A stretch of 9,240 bases of DNA from Candidatus Omnitrophota bacterium (GCA_023818865.1 JAMWDF010000088.1:1-9240), one strand, 5' to 3'. Positions 1 to 8,289 are shown, numbered from the stretch's first letter. The notes: generated by a model not told the origin, from the sequence alone. Translations and numbers: made by a program.

Positions 1-174
1 CGGACACCCTTAAGGCTGTTACCGGAAGGAAACCGCTGGTCGGTGGAGGTTTGGACGATTCCTTTCTCTGTTTCAGACATCCCGCCAAATGTTGCCAGGT
101 GTACCCTCACTGGGAATAGTGGCACCTTTGTCACTTATTTTGAGAAATCTCTCTGGACAGCCTGCGGATATTAA
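1..174 (+). CDS. 3' end of an unidentified upstream gene (possibly CBM9-like C-terminus)
   Basis: Frame 1 is open from the window edge to a TAA at 172-174, giving 57 residues of a protein whose start lies outside the window. The fragment contains WSVEVWTIPFS (fragment residues 13-23) and ends in YFEKSLWTACGY. A Trp-x-Val-Glu-Val...Ile-Pro-Phe pattern followed by an Arg-containing strand resembles the late strands of CBM9/DOMON-like sugar-binding domains, and the next gene has WWEAEVAI in such a domain. This resemblance is weak and the function is not assigned. A second frame (from position 3) is also open to about 116, but it stops earlier and gives a less protein-like sequence. The gene ends 65 bases before the next start and could belong to the same operon. 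Confidence 0.55.
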   Translation, partial: RTPLRLLPEGNRWSVEVWTIPFSVSDIPPNVARCTLTGNSGTFVTYFEKSLWTACGY

Positions 175-228
175 ATGTAGAGGCTAAACAGGCTGAAGTT
201 TCTTTCCATCCAAGGTAGCGGCCAAGAT

Positions 229-234
229 AGGAGG
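229..234 (+). promoter_or_regulatory. Strong Shine-Dalgarno for the first GH123-like gene
   Basis: AGGAGG lies five bases before the ATG at 240. It fixes that start and argues for efficient translation. I see no convincing -35/-10 pair in 175-228, so the gene may be transcribed from further upstream. Confidence 0.85.
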
Positions 235-239
235 ATAAA

Positions 240-3200
240 ATGACTGGGTGGTTGAAAAAGAGTTTGCCTGTTATCATCTCGTTTCTGGGTTTCCCTTGGG
301 CAGAAGCAGCTCCGAAGAAATTGGGTGAAGGCAATGTGCTTTTGATTCCGAAAACCAGCCAAGCGCCAGTAATTGATGGCAAACTTCAGCCGGGGGAATG
401 GACCAGAGCCACCGCGGTCACTGGTTTCCAGCACATCTATGGCTGGACAACTGAAAGGCAGGTAGTCGCTTATGTCACTTATGATGACAAGAAAATTTAT
501 TTTGCTTTCCAAAGCACTTTCCCCCCAGACTCCAAGCTGATTCGGGCAGCCAGGGAAAGAGACCATAAGAGACTTTGTGCAGATGATGCCATAGAAATTT
601 TCGTTGCCCCTGATTTTGAGAAAGCGCTGGACCTGGATTATCACTTTTTAGGTAATTCCCTGGAAGTAATTCAGGATTTTGAAAGCCGACCGGCTATCGG
701 CAATGTTCTTTTAAACTGGAATGGGCACTGGGATTACCGGTGTAGTTCTGGACCAGGCTGGTGGGAGGCCGAGGTAGCTATTGACCGGAGCGAACTGAAA
801 CTGAAGCAGGAGGGGAAAGAATTTGGTCTTAATCTCTGCCGCGATTACGCTAAGTATGTTTTTACTAACTGGACTCCAGGCGGCTTCCGCAACTATGCCC
901 GGAGCCGACTCTGTCAGGATATTCCTGCGGTAAGGATTCTTTCTCTGGGTAAGATTTTGGAGGCTGACGCTGATATCCATTTAGAAATTAGTGGCGCCAG
1001 TCAGGAGACTGAATTGAAGTTAGAAATGGAAATCAGCAGGGAAGATAATGGAGAACTATTGAAATCAGCTGAAGTTTTCATCCCGGTGAAATCGCGTTCT
1101 TCAATTGCCAAAAGAGTCAAGGTTAACTGGGTGGATAAAGCTGGACCGATAGAGAAGAGGATGAATATCCCTGGGGATAGCGGGTTTAATGACTGGGTAA
1201 CGAAAAACAGGAAAATAGTTAGTCTGAAGGTCACTGATGCTCACTCTAATGAGACGCTGATTTACCAGACCATGCAAGTAAAAGAAGGACTCCAGGATTG
1301 GATTGACCGGGCTAAGCAGCGCGCTTTTGAGGTCTTCATAGACGCTTATCCTTCTTATGGTGTAATCCGGGCTTCAGTGGATACCTATGATTTTAAAGAC
1401 AAAGAGAGACTGAACCGGGTGGCTATTTACTTAAAGGCTGAAAATAGCGAGGAAGTGGTCGGCTGCGGCATCATTGAAAAATTTAATCTTGGGTATGGAG
1501 AAACCTTGATTAAACATTTGCCCTTGATGGCCCAAGAATACCAGGCAGTTTTTCTGGCGCTGGACAAACAAGGCAATATCCTGTCACGGGAAACAACTGA
1601 GTTTGAAAAGAAGACTTTTGAATGGGAAGAAACACACTTTGGTGTTTCTGATGAGGTGATTGAACCTTTTACCGCGCTTGAGGTGAAACAGAAGACAATT
1701 TCTTGTTGGGGCCGGCAGTACCAATTTTCTGATACTGGTTGGCCAGCCCAGATTGTCAGCCGGGGCAAATCCCTACTTGCCAGACCGATCTCTCTGGAAG
1801 GGCAAGGAATAAAGGGTAAACTTAAGTTTAAACCCCTTGGTCCACTGAGAATTCTCTCAGCCGCACCAGGAGTGGTGCGGGGAAAGGCTTACAGCCAGGC
1901 TGGGGATTTGCGGTTAGAAACAAGCTTCAGTGTGGAATATGACGGAATGGTGAAGTATCACTTGGTTTTTTCCGTGGCTCAGGAGATGACTATTAAACAT
2001 CTGGCTGTGGATATTCCCCTTTGGAACGACCGAGCTATTTTGTATCACGCCTGCGGTGAAAGTATCCGGCTGACCAATAGAGCCGGTTATGTCCCTGATG
2101 GTCAAGGGGTGGTTTGGAGTAGCCGGCAGATTCCAAATTCAGTGGTTCTTGGTACTTTCATCCCTTATTTCTGGTTGGGGGATTATGACCGGGGTTTATG
2201 TTGGATGGCAGACAATGATCGAGGTTGGATTACTGATGATAGCAAGGATTGCATCCAGTTTATCCGGCAAGGGAAAGAGCTAATTGCCAGGATCAATTTA
2301 GTCAATCAGGAAAAGAGAATCACTCAGCCCCGGGAAATTATTTTCGCCATAATGGCTGGCCCTGCCAGGCCAGAACCAGAAGGCTGGCGGATGGATAAGA
2401 GAGGTGGGTATGCCTGGTATTGTGGAAGGGCCAGCACTTTTCAGGGGTATGGATGCCCGCCAGATATGGAAGCCTACCTGAAGGATGTGGAGTACTACAA
2501 AAAGCTGAGGGGTTACTGGGGGGTAAATACCAGTCCCAATGACCTGTGGGGGGTAACTCCGGCTAATGTCTACTATGAGGCAGAATGGTCTCCAGGCGTG
2601 CCGACGGAGAAGCGAAATGACTATGTAATGTACTACCTGAATAAGTTTATGGAAGCAGGCTACATTGACGGTCTTTACAGTGATGATGTTTATCCGGTGG
2701 CAGACCGGGACCTGGTTACTGGCCGGGGATATTTAAGGGAAGACGGAAAGATTCAGGCAGGTTATTCTATGTTTGCTCTGAGAGATTTTTATAAAAGAAG
2801 CGCCTATCTCTTCCGCCAGCATAACTGTTCTCGGCGGATGACTGTCCATATGACCGATTCCATGATTATGCCTGCTTACTGTTTCTGGGACTACAAACAT
2901 GATAATGAATGGCGGAAAGCCGGCTTAAGTGGCGGAGACCAGATTGATGGCTGGGATTTAGGGGAACTGTGCGCTCGGACAATGTCCCGGCAGTACGGAA
3001 TGGCAGCTTCCTGGCATACCCCGTCCGGCTGGGATACCGACCCGGAAACTGGTGGTGATGACCACTCCTGTTTGCTTCTTTTGCACGATGTTTTAGGGCG
3101 TTCTGAGAACTTGGCTAACCGGACACTGCCAGCCAAAATTCTTTTTGGGCTGGGCGAACAAGATGTGGAATTTCTGGGATACTGGGTGCTCCAACCCAAA

Positions 3201-4115
3201 AGTGACCCGCGGAAAAAGGAGGTAAAAGTTTCTGCCTGGGTGAGGCGACAAAAGGGAACGGCCTTGGTAGTTATCGGCAATCTCTCGGATAAGGACTGGC
3301 ACGGAGAGATTATTCTACCCCTAAGATTAATGGGATTGAAAGGAAAACTGGTAGCCGGCGATGGAGAAGAGAATCATGAGGAAATTCCGATGAAAGGTGG
3401 GAAGTTTACCATTTCGGTAGCTAGACACAATTACCGATTGGTACTTGTTGGTCCTCCCGGTATCTTTCCAGTAAACGAGCTGTTTCCTGGGTCTAAGCTG
3501 GACAAACCAGTTCATCTCCTGCCGGAATTCTGTGACAACTTTGACCAGGAGCCGTTGAACCCGGTCTGGAAACTGAATGCTTCTTCTGTAGCCAACGCCA
3601 CCATGCGGATTTACCGGAAAAGATTGAGGCTGCGTAGTAGTGATTATAAGTTTGCTGTAGCAGAGAGACCTCTTAATCAGGACAATGTTACTGTCCAAGT
3701 GAGAGTAGAAACTTTCAGTCAGGCTCATCAGAACTGGAATGGATTACTCCTGCGCTGGGCAAACGGCGATTTTGTTTTTGCAGGCCCTTTCCTCCGCGAA
3801 AAAAAATTCCTATATGCGGTCAGCGTTGGGGGAAAGGTGAAAACTCAATGGGGCTCACCAGTTTCCCTGAGCAATCCAGAAGGGATGCATCAAAGTAACT
3901 GGGTACGGGTTAGTCTTTTTCCAGATAAGATTGTGTTTTCCGGGTCGGCTGATGGGGAAAAATGGAATATAGACTGGGAGTTACCCAGGCTCAAAGAATT
4001 GCAGGGCGAAGTAGAACTGTTACGGCTGGGTAAGTCTCCGCAGGGGAAAGATGATACACCCAGTCCGCCTCCAACCATTATCTATTTTGACGACTTGATA
4101 GTTGGAAAGAATTAA
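240..4115 (+). CDS. Secreted multi-domain GH123-like (DUF6067-type) putative glycoside hydrolase with N-terminal CBM9-like domain
   Basis: This 1291-residue protein starts with a Sec signal peptide (KK, then a hydrophobic core, with an AEA|AP cleavage site after residue 23), so it is exported. Residues ~33-240 look like a CBM9-type carbohydrate-binding domain: APVIDGKLQPGEW at 42-54, DDAIEIF at 115-121 and WWEAEVAI from 174. Residues ~241-460 are probably beta-rich linker domains that I do not recognise. From GVSDEVIEPF (468) on, the sequence follows the pattern of DUF6067/GH123 N-terminal-like proteins: CWGRQYQF near 489, LYHACGESIRLTN, and a GDYDRGLCWMADNDRGW segment. A TIM-barrel-like region (~710-985) carries GLYSDDVYP (Asp815-Asp816) and HMTDSMIMP (from His870) followed by HDNEW (887-891). 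A beta-sandwich (~990-1085) and a concanavalin-like C-terminal domain (1096-1291, opening FCDNFD) follow. The likely role is hydrolysis of a complex glycan outside the cytoplasm; the substrate is unknown. GH123 enzymes known to me are N-acetyl-beta-galactosaminidases, but this protein is too distant to inherit that activity. It is paralogous to the next gene. Confidence 0.82.
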   Translation: MTGWLKKSLPVIISFLGFPWAEAAPKKLGEGNVLLIPKTSQAPVIDGKLQPGEWTRATAVTGFQHIYGWTTERQVVAYVTYDDKKIYFAFQSTFPPDSKLIRAARERDHKRLCADDAIEIFVAPDFEKALDLDYHFLGNSLEVIQDFESRPAIGNVLLNWNGHWDYRCSSGPGWWEAEVAIDRSELKLKQEGKEFGLNLCRDYAKYVFTNWTPGGFRNYARSRLCQDIPAVRILSLGKILEADADIHLEISGASQETELKLEMEISREDNGELLKSAEVFIPVKSRSSIAKRVKVNWVDKAGPIEKRMNIPGDSGFNDWVTKNRKIVSLKVTDAHSNETLIYQTMQVKEGLQDWIDRAKQRAFEVFIDAYPSYGVIRASVDTYDFKDKERLNRVAIYLKAENSEEVVGCGIIEKFNLGYGETLIKHLPLMAQEYQAVFLALDKQGNILSRETTEFEKKTFEWEETHFGVSDEVIEPFTALEVKQKTISCWGRQYQFSDTGWPAQIVSRGKSLLARPISLEGQGIKGKLKFKPLGPLRILSAAPGVVRGKAYSQAGDLRLETSFSVEYDGMVKYHLVFSVAQEMTIKHLAVDIPLWNDRAILYHACGESIRLTNRAGYVPDGQGVVWSSRQIPNSVVLGTFIPYFWLGDYDRGLCWMADNDRGWITDDSKDCIQFIRQGKELIARINLVNQEKRITQPREIIFAIMAGPARPEPEGWRMDKRGGYAWYCGRASTFQGYGCPPDMEAYLKDVEYYKKLRGYWGVNTSPNDLWGVTPANVYYEAEWSPGVPTEKRNDYVMYYLNKFMEAGYIDGLYSDDVYPVADRDLVTGRGYLREDGKIQAGYSMFALRDFYKRSAYLFRQHNCSRRMTVHMTDSMIMPAYCFWDYKHDNEWRKAGLSGGDQIDGWDLGELCARTMSRQYGMAASWHTPSGWDTDPETGGDDHSCLLLLHDVLGRSENLANRTLPAKILFGLGEQDVEFLGYWVLQPKSDPRKKEVKVSAWVRRQKGTALVVIGNLSDKDWHGEIILPLRLMGLKGKLVAGDGEENHEEIPMKGGKFTISVARHNYRLVLVGPPGIFPVNELFPGSKLDKPVHLLPEFCDNFDQEPLNPVWKLNASSVANATMRIYRKRLRLRSSDYKFAVAERPLNQDNVTVQVRVETFSQAHQNWNGLLLRWANGDFVFAGPFLREKKFLYAVSVGGKVKTQWGSPVSLSNPEGMHQSNWVRVSLFPDKIVFSGSADGEKWNIDWELPRLKELQGEVELLRLGKSPQGKDDTPSPPPTIIYFDDLIVGKN
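2663..2695 (+). repeat. 33-base exact match to 6171-6203 (paralogue pair)
   Basis: This stretch, coding for the region around IDGLYSDDVYP, is identical to 6171-6203 in the second paralogue, including synonymous positions. Flanking bases differ at once on both sides. Confidence 0.9.
2980..3016 (+). repeat. 37-base exact match to 6476-6512 (paralogue pair)
   Basis: This stretch codes for MSRQYGMAASWH and is identical in the second paralogue. It is the longest exact match I found between the two genes by eye. Confidence 0.9.
4104..4110 (+). promoter_or_regulatory. Weak ribosome binding site for the second paralogue, inside the end of the first gene
   Basis: GGAAAGA lies nine bases before the ATG at 4120, within the last codons of the preceding gene. 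It is a poor Shine-Dalgarno, but it is the only one near. A TTG at 4102 could extend the frame by six residues but has no purine-rich site in front of it, so ATG 4120 is preferred. The weak site and the 4-base gap suggest translational coupling. Confidence 0.5.
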
Positions 4116-4119
4116 ACCA

Positions 4120-7100
4120 ATGAAAAAGTGGCTCCTGGTTGAGTTAATTCTTTCTTCTCTTATTTTTTCCAGGGAGAACCCAGTGGTACTTTATCTTCCT
4201 TTTGACGGCGATTGTAAACCAGCTGTGAGGATGGAGACGGTGGAACCAAAAATCCAGGGTAACGTGCTATTTGAAACTGGTTTGTTTGGCCAGGGGCTGG
4301 TTTTGGGAGGAAAAGAAAGTGCGATAGTTACCTACAGGAAAGAAGGGTTATTTAGAGCCGACCAGGGTTCGGTATCTTTCTGGGTAAAAGCGATAGACTG
4401 GGAGGCTAACGAGCAAAATGGCTTCTATTTTTTCCGCTTTCTCAATGAGGCGTTTCTTTACAAATACCACACCTTTGAAGACACGATGAGTTTTTACTGC
4501 AAGTTTCCAGCCTATGACCGATATGTACTCTACAGTGCCCCTTTGCCGTTGAGAAAAGGAAAATGGTTTTACCTAGTCGTTACCTGGCTGGACAATGTTC
4601 TTCAGCTTTACACCAACGGGGAACGGAGCGGCGCGGATTTCCTTTTGGAACCAATGAGAGATGGTTTTCATAACCAGGGGTTACAGTTTGGTTATCGTTA
4701 CGGTGAACAGCACGCGGTAATAGATGAGTTTTATGTGCTTGACTACCCCTTATCTGAAGCCGAGGTCCGAACGATTTACAGCGGTTACCAGCAAGACAAA
4801 AAGCCACTTTTTCTTCCAGCAAAACCTGGGCGGCTAACAGTGGTTCATTATCCTGGAGGGAAGAAGGTTCAGGTGTGGTTGGACCTAGATGAATCCGAGC
4901 GGGCGAATGACCTGAAAAGAATTGACTGGTGGGTAGTTGGCGAGAACAAGAAGAAATACCGGCTTGGCCAAAGTGCTATTACGGAAAATTGGAGACAACT
5001 GCTTTTTAATTTACCCAAAGAGCTGCCAGCCGGCCAAGTTCAGGTAGTCGCAGAGCTGATTGACCCTAATGGGCGGGTTCAACTATCCGTGTGTTCTGAA
5101 CCCTTTGACCGGCGCCTTTACCCTTGGGATGGGACGCAGGTCGGAGTTTCTGAGGAGGTTATCCCTCCTTTTACTCCTCTAGAGGTTAAAGGGCAAGAAT
5201 TGTTCTGCTGGGGCAGAAAGTACCGGTTAGAAAACACAGGCTGGCCAGGTTCAGTGGTGAGCCAGGGAAAAGAAATCTTAGCCAAGCCCATCACCCTTGA
5301 AGGTCAGGCTGATGGCCAGGGTCTATACTGGTCCTCAGATAATCTTAGGCTGAAAAAACAGTCCCCTGGGGTGGTAAACTGGGAGGGAAAATCTACCTCT
5401 GGTCATCTGGTTGCCTATCTGGATATTACCGCGGAATACGATGGAATGCTCAAATACACTCTCAGGTTAGTCCCTGATCGCAAGGTGCTTGTTGAGTCTC
5501 TTTACTTAAGTATCCCTGTTAAATCTGATCAGGCCATTCTGTATCATGCCTGCCGGGACGGTATTCGGGTGACCAACGAATCAGGTTACTTGCCGAAAGG
5601 AGAAGGAAAAGTCTGGGGTAGTTCGGCTAAACCTAGTCGGGTAGTCCTCGGAACATTTCTCCCCTATCTCTGGGTTGGGGACTATGACCGCGGCTTTTGC
5701 TGGATGGCTGACAATGATTACGGCTGGTCGTTGAGGGATAACCAGGATGCTCTAGAGATTTTCCGGCAAAGGGGAGTGGTTACCCTGAGAATTAACTTTT
5801 TCCGGGAACCAAAAAAAATTGATGCTCCCTTTGAGACTACCTTTGCTCTGATGGCCAGTCCAGCCAGACCCGAACCAGAAGGCTGGCGGATGGAGAAAAC
5901 CGGCCTTTCTTGGTACTGTGGCCAAGCAAGAACCCTTCAGGGATACGGAAAGCCGCCGGATTGGGAAGCCTACCTTAAGGATGTGGAGTATTATAAGAAA
6001 ACCCTTGGTTACTGGGGTGTGAACACCAGCCCTAATGATTTCTGGGGAGTAACTGAGGAAAACAAGTATTTTCAGTTAGAGTGGAGTGGGGGCAGTACCC
6101 ACGGATATCCGACAGAGCAACGGAACGACTTTGTTGCCTGGGTGGTCAATGACTTGATGGATAAGGGATTCATTGACGGTCTTTACAGTGATGATGTTTA
6201 TCCCCAACCCACTTATAACCTGATTACCGGCCGGGCTTACAGGCGGCCTGACGGGAAAATTCAGCCAGGTTATAGTATGTTTGCCTTGAGAGATTTTTAC
6301 AAACGGCTGGCGTATCTTTTCCGGAAGCACAAGTGTTCCCGGGGGATGCTGGTTCATATGACTGATTCCATGATTGTCCCCTGTTATTCATTCTGGGACG
6401 GGAAACACGACAACGAATGGGGCCGAACTCATAACGCTATCAGCAACTACTCTTTAGGCGAAATCTGCGCCCGGTCAATGTCCCGGCAGTACGGAATGGC
6501 AGCTTCCTGGCACACAGAATCAGACTGGTTAACCGACCCGGATGATGGAGGAGATGAACTTTCCTGTCTTTTGCTTCTTCACGATATTTTAGGCCGGGCA
6601 GATACAATGGACGACCGAACATTGCCCGCCAAGATACTTTTTGGCTTTGGAGAAAAAGATGTGGAGTTTTTAGGTTACTGGCTTCTTCAACCAGATCAGG
6701 ACCCAGAGAAAAAAGGGGTAAAAATATCTGCCTGGGTGAGAAAAGAGAAAAAGACCGCCTTAATTGTAGTGGCTAATCTTTCTGAGGATGACTGGGAAGG
6801 ACAACTCACCGTCCCGTTAAAATTGATGGGTTTGCCTCTCACGGTTGTTTTCTGCGATGGAGAAGAAAATCACCCAGAAATCTCTCACCAGAGCGGCAGG
6901 ATTACCCTGGCTGTACCCAGGCATAATTACCGATTGCTTCTGGCCGGACCTAAAGGAGTTTTCCCAGTGAATTTGCCTCTAGCTGGCACAGGGTTAGGAA
7001 AACCAGCCAGGTTGATCCAACAACTGAGTGATACTTTTGATGACAAGAATTTGAGCGAACACTGGAAACTGGTTTCTTCGCCCACAGCCAACGGTCGGCT

Positions 7101-7608
7101 TGGTCTGTACAAAAATAGGTTGATGGTCATCGGTTCAGACTACCGGTTTGCCGCAGCCGAAAGACCGTTTGGTCGAGACAATGTCAGTATTCAAGTGAGA
7201 GTAGAAAGTCGGGGACATGCTAACCCGGTTGGTCTGGCCTTGGTCTGGGAAAACGGCGGTTATGTTTTTTCCGGCGTAGTCCACCAGAGAAAACAGTTTG
7301 TTTATGCTGCCAAAGCTGGAACGAAAAAAACAGTTCAATGGGGACCAGAAATGAGCCTGAACAACCCGGGGAAGATGCATCAGGTTAACTGGTTAAAAAT
7401 AACCATCCAGCCAGAAAAAATTCTTTTCACCTCCTCTTCTGACGGGAAAAACTGGAACCAAGTCTGGGAAATGAATCGGCCTGAAGAATTGAAAAAAGCA
7501 CCAGCAATCTTAAGACTCGGCAAGTCACCTACAGGAGAAGAAACCAGCCATAACGTCCGGCCCAGTACTGTCTTTTTTGATGACCTCCTCATCGGGCAGG
7601 AGAGCTGA
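4120..7608 (+). CDS. Secreted GH123-like (DUF6067-type) putative glycoside hydrolase with N-terminal LamG-like domain; tandem paralogue
   Basis: Read from ATG 4120, the protein has 1162 residues. MKKWLLVELILSSLIFS is a plausible signal peptide, though its cleavage site is less clear than in the neighbour. Residues ~20-225 resemble a LamG/concanavalin-like jellyroll: LYLPFDGD, a GLFGQGLVLGG segment, GSVSFWVKAIDW, and a late AVIDEFYVLDYPLSEAEV strand. One beta-rich spacer of about 100 residues follows. The shared core begins at GVSEEVIPPF (342) and includes CWGRKYRL, LYHACRDGIRVTN, GDYDRGFCWMADNDYGW, GLYSDDVYP (Asp691-Asp692) and HMTDSMIVP (from His746) with HDNEW (763-767). A beta-sandwich and a C-terminal concanavalin-like domain (~968-1162, LSDTFDD) close the protein. 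The core and C-terminus align with the upstream gene throughout, and three stretches are identical at DNA level (23, 33 and 37 bases). The inferred role is an exported glycan hydrolase acting alongside the first paralogue; the substrate is unknown. The gene sits 4 bases after its partner and is surely co-transcribed with it. Confidence 0.82.
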   Translation: MKKWLLVELILSSLIFSRENPVVLYLPFDGDCKPAVRMETVEPKIQGNVLFETGLFGQGLVLGGKESAIVTYRKEGLFRADQGSVSFWVKAIDWEANEQNGFYFFRFLNEAFLYKYHTFEDTMSFYCKFPAYDRYVLYSAPLPLRKGKWFYLVVTWLDNVLQLYTNGERSGADFLLEPMRDGFHNQGLQFGYRYGEQHAVIDEFYVLDYPLSEAEVRTIYSGYQQDKKPLFLPAKPGRLTVVHYPGGKKVQVWLDLDESERANDLKRIDWWVVGENKKKYRLGQSAITENWRQLLFNLPKELPAGQVQVVAELIDPNGRVQLSVCSEPFDRRLYPWDGTQVGVSEEVIPPFTPLEVKGQELFCWGRKYRLENTGWPGSVVSQGKEILAKPITLEGQADGQGLYWSSDNLRLKKQSPGVVNWEGKSTSGHLVAYLDITAEYDGMLKYTLRLVPDRKVLVESLYLSIPVKSDQAILYHACRDGIRVTNESGYLPKGEGKVWGSSAKPSRVVLGTFLPYLWVGDYDRGFCWMADNDYGWSLRDNQDALEIFRQRGVVTLRINFFREPKKIDAPFETTFALMASPARPEPEGWRMEKTGLSWYCGQARTLQGYGKPPDWEAYLKDVEYYKKTLGYWGVNTSPNDFWGVTEENKYFQLEWSGGSTHGYPTEQRNDFVAWVVNDLMDKGFIDGLYSDDVYPQPTYNLITGRAYRRPDGKIQPGYSMFALRDFYKRLAYLFRKHKCSRGMLVHMTDSMIVPCYSFWDGKHDNEWGRTHNAISNYSLGEICARSMSRQYGMAASWHTESDWLTDPDDGGDELSCLLLLHDILGRADTMDDRTLPAKILFGFGEKDVEFLGYWLLQPDQDPEKKGVKISAWVRKEKKTALIVVANLSEDDWEGQLTVPLKLMGLPLTVVFCDGEENHPEISHQSGRITLAVPRHNYRLLLAGPKGVFPVNLPLAGTGLGKPARLIQQLSDTFDDKNLSEHWKLVSSPTANGRLGLYKNRLMVIGSDYRFAAAERPFGRDNVSIQVRVESRGHANPVGLALVWENGGYVFSGVVHQRKQFVYAAKAGTKKTVQWGPEMSLNNPGKMHQVNWLKITIQPEKILFTSSSDGKNWNQVWEMNRPEELKKAPAILRLGKSPTGEETSHNVRPSTVFFDDLLIGQES
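6171..6203 (+). repeat. 33-base exact match to 2663-2695
   Basis: Second copy of the identical stretch, covering Asp691-Asp692 of the downstream paralogue. Confidence 0.9.
6476..6512 (+). repeat. 37-base exact match to 2980-3016
   Basis: Second copy of the identical stretch, in the downstream paralogue. A shorter 23-base match also exists between 2373-2395 and 5872-5894 (EPEGWRM). Confidence 0.9.
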
Positions 7609-7614
7609 TTTAGT

Positions 7615-8289
7615 TTAATCTATCGGCGGGCTCATCTGTTGATTGGGATAAATTTCCCGCCACATATCAAAAGGGAACCAGCGGACATGGCCATCCGCGT
7701 AAAGCCCATGTCCACCGAGGAATTCATACCCACCGGGACGATGGCCTACCCACCGATCGGGAAGGTAAGTGGAGCCTGGGACTTTATTCGTATCTGACAT
7801 GACCGGCGCTTTAATTTTGTTAGCGATAAATTCTATCCTGGCCGGTTTGGTCCAGCGGCCATAAGGGTACATGTAGCCATTACCAACGAGAATGAAGTAC
7901 CCAATATCCCACCAGCCGGTCGGGACCACCCGGGTGGCTGGGGCTAAGAACACATTACCTGGACAGTAAAACATCTTCAGGGATTCACAGTACGTTTTGG
8001 CCAAATTATACCAGGGTTCGTTTACCCCAAATTGATAGCCGATGGTGGTATAAACCCCTGGAGTGTAGTGCCAGGTGGGAGGTAAGAAACCATCAAAGTC
8101 ATTTCCGTACATGGCCAGCGCCAAGCCTATCTGTTTAAGGTTGCCGGCGCAGACCGCCTGTCTAGCCTTTTCCCTGGCTTTGCTTAAAGCAGGTAGCAGC
8201 ATCGCGGCTAAAATTGAAATGATGGCCACCACCACCAGAAGTTCAATCAGAGTAAAACCAGAGCCGGACCAGTGTTGTTTTCTTCCCAT
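7615..8289 (-). CDS. Type IV pilin-like / DUF1559-type protein with class III (prepilin) leader
   Basis: The protein has 224 residues if read from ATG 8289. The leader MGRKQHWSGSG is short and positively charged. It is followed by FTLIELLVVVAIISILAAM, so prepilin peptidase should cut between Gly11 and Phe12 and leave Glu16 as the fifth mature residue, as in type IV pilins and type II pseudopilins. The hydrophobic helix runs into LLPALSKAREKAR and CAGNLKQIGLALAMYGND, the usual continuation in the large DUF1559-like families of PVC bacteria. The C-terminus has LYADGHVRWF, the signature end of the 'H-X9-DG' prepilin-associated families, but here a Glu rather than His stands ten residues before the DG; the nearest upstream GHR lies further away. 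This start is chosen because GGGAGGG lies just before it and because the candidate promoter initiates near 8342, too close for the longer frame starting at 8337. The protein is probably anchored in the inner membrane or assembled into a surface fibre. Its partner is unknown. It converges on the glycosidase pair, with 6 bases between the stops. Confidence 0.88.
   Translation of the reverse strand: MGRKQHWSGSGFTLIELLVVVAIISILAAMLLPALSKAREKARQAVCAGNLKQIGLALAMYGNDFDGFLPPTWHYTPGVYTTIGYQFGVNEPWYNLAKTYCESLKMFYCPGNVFLAPATRVVPTGWWDIGYFILVGNGYMYPYGRWTKPARIEFIANKIKAPVMSDTNKVPGSTYLPDRWVGHRPGGYEFLGGHGLYADGHVRWFPFDMWREIYPNQQMSPPID

Noticed and set aside
3..118. Alternative open frame at the left edge (frame 3)
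   Set aside because: It ends earlier at a TAG near 116 and gives a Cys/His-rich sequence without a family pattern. Frame 1 is longer and more protein-like, though the choice is not certain.
171..644. Minus-strand frame of 157 codons covering the promoter-proximal part of the first large gene
   Set aside because: It lies opposite a strongly supported exported protein, its sequence has no recognisable domain, and it has no reason to exist beyond codon bias of the real gene.
2891..3728. Several minus-strand frames of 69 to 133 codons
   Set aside because: They overlap the conserved barrel and C-terminal domains of the first large protein and show no coherent domain or start signal.
4102..4119. 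TTG at 4102 as start of the second paralogue
   Set aside because: No purine-rich site precedes it, and the ATG at 4120 gives a better signal peptide and spacing. The choice is not certain.
7606..7640. A bidirectional terminator between the convergent genes
   Set aside because: The stops are only 6 bases apart and I could find no GC-rich stem followed by a T-run there.
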